Shown in pieces: positions 56,825 to 64,000 of a stretch of DNA of 64,000 bases. Position 1 is the first letter of the stretch. Every line of letters begins with the position of its first letter. The notes beneath the pieces are model-generated. The model made no database searches. It was not told where the DNA came from and worked only from the letters and a program-made list of their open reading frames with translations. Source of the stretch: Spirogloea muscicola (lineage: Eukaryota; Streptophyta; Zygnematophyceae; Spirogloeales; Spirogloeaceae). The position numbers and the translations under genes were made by a program. The stretch lies in contig WELB01000294.1 in NCBI GenBank assembly GCA_009602725.1, forward strand, positions 41,457 to 105,456, written 5' to 3'.

Positions 56825-58541
56825 TCACTCGCCACGGAGGCGCCACATCGGACGCTGACGAGGACTCATTTTGGGCAGCGTTAAGGAGAAAACGCGCGCG
56901 TTTGCCACGAGGGCGGCCGGAACTGGGCCCTCCTCCCAAGGAGGGCCCAGTTTTGACCCCCCCCCCCCACCCCCCTTCGGACCCCAGGGACGCTGCCCGG
57001 CCTGCCCGAATTGAGACAGCTGGCACCCCCTTCTCTCCAAAATACACGGGTTTTCAAATACGAAAGTCCCCCGACCCTGCTCCCCTCCCGCCCCCATCCC
57101 GGCAGCTCTGGCCTGCAGCGCTGTCATAGCGCCATCCTGATTGCCAAGGCCGCGCAGTCCCGCAGTCGCCAGGGCAGCAGCAGCTGGTGGCTGCCATGGC
57201 AGCAGCTGACATACCGCCTGTATTCTGCGACAGCGGCAACATTGCCTCGTCGCCATTGTCACCTCCACCAGCGCCAACAGCGCCAGCTGGTGGGGGCACT
57301 CCGCTGCGCGGGGGCATGGAGCCAGTTCGCATCCGGCCGCTGCCAGCCAGTTGGCAGTCTTGAGTCGGACGTCCATTCGTTTCTGGAGAATTCTGAACCG
57401 CCCCTTCAGATGTCCCAAAGCCTGTTCAACCACCACCCTGAATCTGGACTGCCTGTGGTTCCAGTCCTGTTGGAGGGCTGACAACCCCTCCCGGCAGCCT
57501 TTGAAAGGACTCAACATGTATCTGCGCGGCGGATAGGCTGCATCCCCGAGCAAACAGTAGTCTCCAAGTCTTCCTTCCTCGCACCGCTGGCCGACCCTGA
57601 AAAATCGTGCAGGCGTGTACGCTGCCGCACCGGCCGACGTCGAAGGCCCAGATCTTCCGGTTCGCGTCAGCGACCACCTGCAGAACCACAGAGTGGTGGC
57701 TCTCTCTCTTTGGAGCTATGATGGGGATGTGCGAGCCGTCGACTGCGCTGACGACGTACGGGCTGCCTGCCAGCTCCTCAAATCTGGCAGCCATGCCGAG
57801 CATCTCCTTGTGCGTCGGCCACTTGACCTGCTCCAGCAGCAGGTTGTCTTTGATGGCCTCCAGTACCTCCCGAATGATTATGCTCGCCGTGCACTCCGCT
57901 ATCCCGAAAAGATCGGATGTGGCCCTCATGTAGCTCCCGGTTGCCAGGCGGTGCAGCGTGATCGCAATCCTCGCTTCCACCGGCACAGCTGCTCTGAAAT
58001 TCGTGTCCCGCTTCTCGATTGTGCCGCCGAGAGCCCGGACCAACTTGTCAAAGACTCTGCGCGACACTCTCATGCGCTTCCGGAAGTCCTGCTCGGTGAA
58101 GTCGACCTGCAGCTGCCGGAGCCAGCCGGTCGGCTGGGTGGAGCTCCACAGGAGGCGCGGTGCTCTCTGCTTCTTCCCCTGCAGCTTCGTCAGGGCCACG
58201 GCAGCCTTGAAGTCGAACTGCGGCAGCAGGTCCGCCTCCGCCTCCGCCTCCGCCTCCACCTCCGCCTCCACCTCCGCCTCCGCCTCCGCCTCCGTCTCCG
58301 CCTCCGCCTCCGCCGGGCACAACTGCCAGCGGGCCAGGACGGCTATCGTGATGCAGCAGATCCGCCTCCGCTCGGGACCCATGCCTGCAGGCCTGGTCGG
58401 TAGCAGGAGGGAGGAGCGTGCGCCTGCGGGGGCGCTCGACCAGGCGGGGGGAGGCGGCGCTGCTGCCGGGGTTTGAAGCTGCTGCCCTAGCGCGCCGGGC
58501 AGCCAATCCGACCTGGCGGGGCTTGGGAGGTGATACCGCAC
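56825..58541 (-). pseudogene. PIF/Harbinger transposase (HARBI1-like), frameshifted
   Basis: Minus-strand transposase that would cut and rejoin the element ends. The first part (58541 to ~57600; alternative start at 58382) has an (EA)n acidic repeat, a helix-turn-helix-type region (RMRVSRRVFDKLVRALGG; ALHRLATG-like ITLHRLATGSYMRA) and the DDE_4 fold start, VSAVDGSHIPI with the first catalytic Asp. The second part, in another frame from about 57600, has LLGDAAYPPRRYMLSP and VVVEQALGHLKGRFRILQKR with the catalytic Glu. The frame change falls near a run of five T at the GSVHACTIF segment. That segment also lacks the HD pair usual for the second catalytic Asp. The transposase is probably inactive; sequencing error or an intron is a less likely alternative. 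Confidence 0.85.
58218..58320 (+). repeat. GCCTCC hexanucleotide microsatellite in the transposase
   Basis: About 16 units of GCCTCC with CACCTC and GTCTCC variants. They encode the acidic Glu-Ala tract of the Harbinger protein on the minus strand. Confidence 0.85.
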
Positions 58542-59030
58542 GTGCAGGCGGCCTCGGCCTCCGTGGCGGTGACCAAACCCTTGACCCCGCGGTCAGCACG
58601 TGCGTGACCGCGTGACCAAATGTAAACAGGCCCTAAGATACCCCCGCCAGGATCTGCCCGTCCAGGGGATCTTTTGGCCTGCCGCAAGGCGGGCCATGGG
58701 GTTGACCCGCTCACACTCCTGAAGGGGGGGTGGCACGGGGAAGCACAAGGAGCCTCGGGGGCTGAGGCTCGACAGGAGTTCGAACCAGGGAAGCCCAGGA
58801 GCAGCCTTGCCGCTGCTTGCCGCCGCAGCCGCCGCCGCACTGCGCTGCGGGGCCTGCTGCGCCGGCCTGCGCCCAGGAGGTGGAGTCGCCGCCGGCGGCG
58901 CCACAGGGCCTGTCTTCCGCTGCGTCAATGCGCTAGTGTTTTGCCTGTGTAGTGGATTGCTTCCTCACCCCCCTACAACCGAACTCAACAGGGACTGCTC
59001 ACCCTTACTGCTTGTGTAAGCCGAGGTTCC

Positions 59031-59400
59031 GGTGAGATCACATGATTGTTTGGTATTCACCGCTTGAAAGTCCCAAATGGCACTGGTCACCTTGCTCCAC
59101 TGTCTGTGGCTAAGTACGGACCGAGGCCCCTGAACTCGGTTCGTGCTAGCACCGCCCAGGAGGCGCCGCTTCGCGTCTACTTTGCGCCGCCCAAGATGCC
59201 ACCTCGCGTCTCCTTTGTACAGCCCAGGGCCCCACTTCGCGTCGCCATTGTACTACCCAAGGGGCGTCGCTTCGTGTCCCCTTTGTCTTTGTACTTGGCC
59301 ATTTTGGCCTTCGTTTGTTTCAGCTTCTTCAGGCCCGCCCCTCCGGGGGAGGACCTTTAGGGCGACCCTTGTCCAACTGGTGAAGAGTGAGTTGGCAACA
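59031..59400 (+). mobile_element. Divergent LTR-I-like fragment
   Basis: Shares the plan of LTR-I and of 27097-27308 (CATGATTGTTTGGTATTCAC; GTGGCTAAGTACGGACCGAG; AGGCCCGCCCCTCCGGGGGA) at low identity. An old relic. Confidence 0.5.
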
Positions 59401-59809
59401 ATACCCATTTCTAATGTCAGGTACTCATCAATTTTGCTGCGCTGCCACTACGTATTGTACGTGGCATTTGCTGGCCTCACTTTGTTCTTATTACTCTCTT
59501 TATAGCATGAACATTCTCATAGACTGTAGTGTTGAACATTCATCTGCAAACGCTCTACATTGTAAGGATGCACGATGCTTACTTGTCATTTATCACTTAA
59601 GGACGAGTTGTTGTTGTCTGTGTCGATGGCTTTACTGTCACCGCAGTTGATTAGGAAGATATCATTGAAGTTTAGACTGATGTTTTAACCAAAATCTGCC
59701 CTTCACAATGTAAGATTTCAACAATGTATATGAGGTCATGAGACAATTATTAGGCCTTCGAATATGAGCGACAATTCTAGATTGAGCGATAAATTTCACA
59801 GTACCTGCA
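59401..59809. other. No gene seen
   Basis: A+T-richer spacer with no motif or repeat I can place. Confidence 0.4.
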
Positions 59810-61514
59810 ACATTCCCTCCGTTTGGGAGTGCCAATGGTGTTGGTAAGCTTACATGAGCGTGTTGTGGCTGCCGTCGGGGAGTTCCACACGGTGCCGGTA
59901 ATTATTCTACACCACGTGTAGTGAAGTACCGTCTGAGGCCCAGGCCTCGTACCACACCCGGGCGGGTTGGCTCGGTGTGAGCCAGCCCTCTTTACCGGGA
60001 ATACAAGACTACACTCCAGGACACGCTGGCTTTGCTAGCCCCTCTCTTTCTATGGGCGAGCCATTTCTTGTATACCTCAAGCGCCACTTTCTTGGCGCTA
60101 GTCGTTGGGCCCGCGCGCCAGACTCTCGATTCCATCGATTCACTAGGTGCAGCTTTAGTGCTTTCTCTGGCCCCTTCAAAATATATTCGTTCTTTTTTTG
60201 GGGCTGGCCTCTCAGAGGTACCGCCCTCCACAAGAAGCGTCTTCTATCCTTCTGTGATGTAGGCGCCGTACGGCGCCATTGCTGGAATAGATATATAGTA
60301 AATTTGAATCAAACGAAGGCCAAATGGCCAAGTACAAAGGCAAGCACAAAGCTATGTAAGAGCTGATTACTTTCGGCCCTTTGGACCTTGTCCATGGTTT
60401 CTGTCAGATATACATGTGCTCACTCGGGGATATCGGTGTCCCCCTTAGCCAGCTCATTACCCACTTTAAGGACATCTGTAATGCTAGAATTGGCCTCCCT
60501 TCCAATTTCATGCGCACTGCGAGCCTACCCCCTCTGGGATGGCTATCTACAGCCCCTGTCTTGTATCGGAATGAAGAGAGAAGGCGTGCGGAGCGCATGA
60601 AATGAAAGGGAGGCCAATTAAAGCAATACATTGTTGGCAGCTGCGTTTTGATTTGACTCCTGCGCCAGGCTCTTGGCTTGATGCGTTTCTTTGGCGCTAG
60701 TCCCTTGGACTCGTGCGCCAGTCTCTTGGGTCCTTCGTATCCCCTTGTCAGGCCCGCCCCTCTGGCGGTGGACCTTGGGGCTACCCTCGTCACACACTGT
60801 GTGGAGGAGGTGGCAGGTGGAACGGTGCACAAGTAGCAGGCCTTGGCCAGGCTCAGGGGTCGGCCCAGTGACGCCCAGAGAGAGGCACAGCCCTGCTGCT
60901 GCCTGCTGCCGCAGCCGCCGCACAGCTCTGCGGTTACCGCCTGCTGCCCTGCTCGCCACCACAGATGTGCTGCTGCCGTCTGCGTCTCAGCCCGTCGCCG
61001 CAGCTCGTCGCTGCGGACCTCCCCGGCTCTCTGTGAGTGGTATGGCTGCGCCTTATTCGTGGACAGCTACTGGCCCTCAGTAGAGTCACCGCCTTCTTCA
61101 CACCCTCGAGAAAGGGGTGGCAGGTGGAGCACTATAAGTAGTGGGCCTTAGCTAGACTCCTCAGTCAGACCAACGCCGATAGAGACACTGCTGCTGCCTA
61201 GATAGCCCAGCTGCTACCTGCTGCCGCAGCTGCCCCCACAGCTCTGCTGCTGCCGCCTGCTGCCCAGCCCATTGCCGCAGCTCGTCACTGCGGGCCTCGT
61301 CGGCTTTCTATGAATGTATGGCTGCGATTCATGTAGAACAACTAGTGACCCTCGGTGGAGGCACCGCCTTTGGTGCCTCAGGGTAAGACTCCCACTGCAC
61401 TATCTGCATGTGTGCACTGGCGTTTTCCTGAAAGAGGTTTGTCTCTAGAACACCCTATGTCCACAACCCAAACAGGACATTCTGACCCTGACTAAGTGTA
61501 GGGTAGAAACATTA
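59810..61514 (+). mobile_element. Divergent LTR-I-like element end, interrupted by short repeats
   Basis: An LTR start (AACATTCCCTCCGTTTGGGA) at 59812 follows the LTR-I plan to about 59955. A block of short repeats fills 59956-60660. LTR-I-like sequence then resumes (TTTCTTTGGCGCTAGTCCCT; CTTGTCAGGCCCGCCCCTCT), partly duplicated, to about 61514. A decayed primer-site-like ATAGATATCAGAGAAGTTC follows at 61517. It is the 5' end of an old LTR-I relative. Confidence 0.6.
60488..60620. repeat. Fold-back MITE-like element
   Basis: 133 bp with ~38-base inverted ends: AATTGGCCTCCCTTCCAATT and on at the left, and its near-complement ending GGGAGGCCAATT at the right. The interior holds CCTCTGGGATGGC...CAGCCCC words shared with 8540-8760. 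No transposase. Likely a non-autonomous element; a half copy lies at about 8581-8615. Confidence 0.65.
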
Positions 61515-62440
61515 CATAGATATCAGAGAAGTTCTTGCATCTAGCCGGTCTCGTACAGATTGTGCTTAACAGCAGTGCCGGGACTTTTCTGTATTCTGAA
61601 CTCATCATTATCTTTTCGAATGGACATTTCCCAGACTGTACGTAGAGCTGTCATCGGCGAAGCGGCACATTTGCCACCCTCTAGCCTTCGACATCCACAC
61701 ACTGGGCTTTCGAGATGCCGAGTCGCTCTTCTTCCCGGCGGCAATCTGTATTGCCAGGTCGGTATTTGCCTGCGCAAAACCACCTGTGTCCGGCAGATCG
61801 CTGGCCAGTATAGCACGGTAGTGAACCCCGTCGCCGGTGGGCAGCGAAGTCTGGCCGTTTGACAGGAGCTGGTCGGCATCCAAGTCCCGGTCCCTCCCTC
61901 TTGCTGCACGTACAGCTCTATGTGATTCGAAGATACGACGCACGTTCTGTTATGATTGCTTGTTGGTCTGGGGCACCAGTCCTGGGTAGTATCTTGCCAG
62001 TTTGTATCCTCGATATGTCTGCCACCTCTGACTTGATCCATCAATGTGTGGTGTAAAAGGCATGGAATTGTGGGACTCCAGTACGTGCCCTAGCCTTCCT
62101 CCACCGGCGGTTCCCCCTCTTGAGGTCGAGGAGCTTGACGAGGATCTGGCGGAGCTTCAGGCGTCAGGTACGAACGGCCTGACCTCTAACGACGCGCCTT
62201 CTGGACCTCCACGAGGGGCTCCCTGGAAGGAGGCTAGTGCCAAGTCCCCATGCGGGACCGCGGCCTCGTGGAGCTCCGGGAGGTGCGCAGTGCGCCGCGT
62301 CGTTGGAGGTGAGGCCGTCCGTTCTTGGCGCCTGAAGCTCCGCCAGATCCTTGGCGAGCTCCTCGACCTCAAGAGGTGGTACTGCCGGTGGAGGAGGGCT
62401 AAGGCACGTACCGGAGTCCGGCGACTCCATGCGACACGTA
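61515..62440 (+). mobile_element. LTR-I-relative leader and gag start, with a fold-back
   Basis: Leader sequence parallels 29480-29990, then a gag start (MSATSDLIHQCVV at ~62014) parallels the LTR-I gag. From about 62080 the gag start is followed by its own inverted copy, ending near 62425. Broken and old. Confidence 0.65.
62080..62425. repeat. Inverted duplication within a gag relic
   Basis: Arms of about 150-160 bases (62080-62235 and 62262-62425) around a short centre. Each contains the CCTCCACCGGCGGTTCC...CTTGAGGTCGAGGAGCT words in opposite sense. Confidence 0.75.
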
Positions 62441-62713
62441 TGGCAGCGGAGGCAGCCATAGCTGAAGGGCAGGGTTGCCTCCTGCAGCTGGAGAAGTATG
62501 GAAGTTCTTGTGGCGCATGAGGGCTGCTACACTCTCCAGGACACCAGTGCCAAAAGTTGCACAGACCACCATCTCCTCTGGGGAGAGAGGTTAGCCTGCA
62601 CGAGGTAGTGGGGACGCTGCAGTATGCTTTTGGTGAGCATGGCAAGTGCCTGGCCGGATGTCCTGCAGCTCAACGAGGCAAGCTGCTCGCTGGAGGTGCT
62701 CCAGTAGCCGGAC

Positions 62714-64000
62714 TCATAGCTGCTCCACGACCAATGGTGTGCCGAGGCGGAAGACGGACCCCAAGATGGTGAGGCCGTCCAGAGGAATTGGGCACCCAGG
62801 CCGCAGCCGCACGGAGACTGGGAGGCGATAAAGGACCCACACGACGCCTTTCTCCGCTCGCATGATAAAGCTGAGGGCGGCCAGCTGGAGGGTGGCGGAG
62901 GCTGTATACTCGTAGTTCGGGCTACTAACCAGCGTGGTGCTGAGGTAGGCTGAAGGTGCCGAAGTCGGCATGAGGACGCCGAGGTTCGCTGCGGCAGTGG
63001 CCTTCAAAGCGCGATTGTGAGCCAGCACATAGAAGTGCCCGCCATCAGAACTCTTGCGCGTGCCCGTCTCGGAGTGCACTTGTCCACATTGCTGCTTCCC
63101 GTCCAACATAGGAGGTCGCTGGGCTGGCAGTAGCCCAGACAGAAAAGGGGAGGGGGGAAGGGAACGTGTCAGCTCCTTGGCAGTGCTGCCGTGCTCCACA
63201 CTGTACAAAGCGTTCTGCAAATCGCCAAGACCATCCAGTCTGAGTGAAGGTCCGAGGTTGCTCAAGGTTGCGGTGTTCCCCAAACAACAGCTCGACCGCC
63301 GCTTTGCAACCAGCGCCATAATGGGGGGGTGCAAGGTGGGCCTGTGCCTGCCCCAGGTGTTGCAGCCACAGCATGCGCCAAGGCGATACAGAATTCTCAT
63401 AATGGCGTTGGGATGGACTCGCCATTGATCTTGTCAACAACGAGCAGGGTGCTATAGACGAGCACCTTACGTGTGTCTGCAGGCACCATGTTTCTCACGA
63501 TGAGCTAAAACACGTGGAGCAGTGCCTGGAAAGCTCAGTCCTCTCCCTGCAAGAAAAGCTATTGCTGATGCTCCAGAAGCATGTGGGCAGGGCCACTTGC
63601 GGCTGCTCGCCGGCTGCTTTGGAGTACCTCACAAGAGGTAGCAGCATCAGGACCAATTCACCTTCCGGCTCAAGAGGAGGTAGAGGATGCGCGTGTCTTG
63701 GGGTGGAGGACTTCCAGGGCCCGTCTGGTTGCTGAGATTGCAGGCGGCCAGCGAAGATTCGTCCAGTGCTTGCACAGCCTGCGAGAGCTCGCCGGCGTGC
63801 CCAAAGCCAAGAGCGCGCCGTGTGGCTGCTGCTTTGTGGAAGTCGACGTTGTATGTGAGGCATGACGACTGTCGGGGTCGACGTTACAGGTGCAGCTACT
63901 GTGGCGTGAACGTGCTGCGCCAGGTGCTCCTTCCAGTGCCTACTCTCAAAGAGGTCGATGCGCCTCCGAGAGGGGCTGGTGACCCTGTGGCTGCGGCCCG
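62714..64000 (-). CDS. Unidentified host-like gene, 3' part, several exons
   Basis: Minus-strand exons with protein-like sequence and plausible splice sites, not resembling the retroelements. Reading leftward: ~63995-63895 (RRRIDLFESRHWKEHLAQHV); ~63870-63665 (NVDFHKAAATRRALGFGHAG...RILYLLLSRK followed by GTGAAT); ~63480-63400 (KVLVYSTLLVVDKINGESIP); ~63255-63160 (SLRLDGLGDLQNALYSVEHG); and a last exon from ~63080 to the stop at 62714 (GHFYVLAHNRALKATAAANL; YEYTASATLQLAALSFIMRA; ending LVVEQL). The last exon alternates polar and hydrophobic residues, as beta-strands do. I do not recognise the family. Exon joins were not proven and the 5' end is outside the window. Confidence 0.45.

Larger units (their letters stand above)
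56728..58633 (-). mobile_element. PIF/Harbinger DNA transposon
   Basis: 1,906 bp bounded by terminal inverted repeats (GGGCCTGTTTACACTTGGTC at the left; complement GGGCCTGTTTACATTTGGTC at the right) and the 3-base duplication TAA (56725-56727, 58634-58636), as expected of PIF/Harbinger. It carries one transposase gene on the minus strand. The second, Myb-like ORF usual in the superfamily was not found, so the copy could be mobilised only if that protein came from elsewhere. It is inserted in an LTR-II and is therefore younger than it. Confidence 0.93.
56586..59030 (+). mobile_element. LTR-II (3' LTR) split by a Harbinger transposon
   Basis: LTR-II begins TGTAATGAACCAGCC at 56586, is interrupted at 56727 and resumes at 58634 (TAAGATACCCCCGCCAGG). 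It continues to CCGAGGTTCC near 59030. It serves as the 3' LTR of the element at 53240. Confidence 0.85.

Noticed and set aside
56957-56975. C-rich homopolymer run as a telomeric or G-quadruplex feature
   Set aside because: It lies inside the Harbinger element, is a single short run and is not a telomere repeat.

Overview
The window looks like nuclear DNA of a GC-rich green alga (Chlorophyta). The two recognisable host genes are intron-rich and have plant/green-algal domain structure: a ubinuclein (histone H3.3 chaperone subunit) and a two-LOV phototropin with an AGC-VIII kinase. Introns are short, GT-AG with a few likely GC-AG. Almost everything to the right of 17.4 kb is LTR-retrotransposon sequence.

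Layout. 1-2212 (+): 3' part of a ubinuclein-like gene. 2980-8125 (-): a whole phototropin gene, convergent with it; its splice model closes in frame at about 950 residues. 8.1-12.16 kb: the phototropin upstream side and gene-poor DNA with short dispersed repeats. 12.16-17.40 kb: an island visibly richer in A+T. It is built around a 1.4-1.5 kb imperfect inverted repeat (12161-13640 against 14670-16097) with a ~1 kb loop. Its coding relics, carried in both arms, belong to no family I recognise. This is the least explained part of the window. 17.4-62.4 kb: nested Ty3/gypsy (chromovirus-type) elements. I call the LTR families LTR-I (~890 bp, TGTAACGTTT...GATGTCACA), LTR-II (~540 bp, TGTAATGAACC...TCTACA) and LTR-III (~380 bp, TGTCATGAAT...CCTTACA). 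62.4-64.0 kb: probably the 3' part of an unidentified minus-strand host gene.

The retroelement block can be read as a stratigraphy. An LTR-II element (27309 onward) has a solo LTR-II inside its 5' LTR (TSD TTTGG), a complete LTR-I element in its leader (28585-35966, TSD GCCAG) and a solo LTR-I in its protease region (37836-38817). Another LTR-I (40559-46802) is split by a whole LTR-III chromovirus (40681-46021, TSD CTAAG). Further right, an LTR-II (56586-59030) is split by a PIF/Harbinger DNA transposon (56728-58633, TSD TAA). A 64-bp piece of 5.8S rRNA lies at 50943-51006.

The two host genes act separately: ubinuclein in HIRA-type chromatin assembly in the nucleus, phototropin as a membrane-associated blue-light receptor kinase. 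They share only a convergent 3' intergenic stretch. No CRISPR array, tRNA gene or intact rRNA gene was seen.
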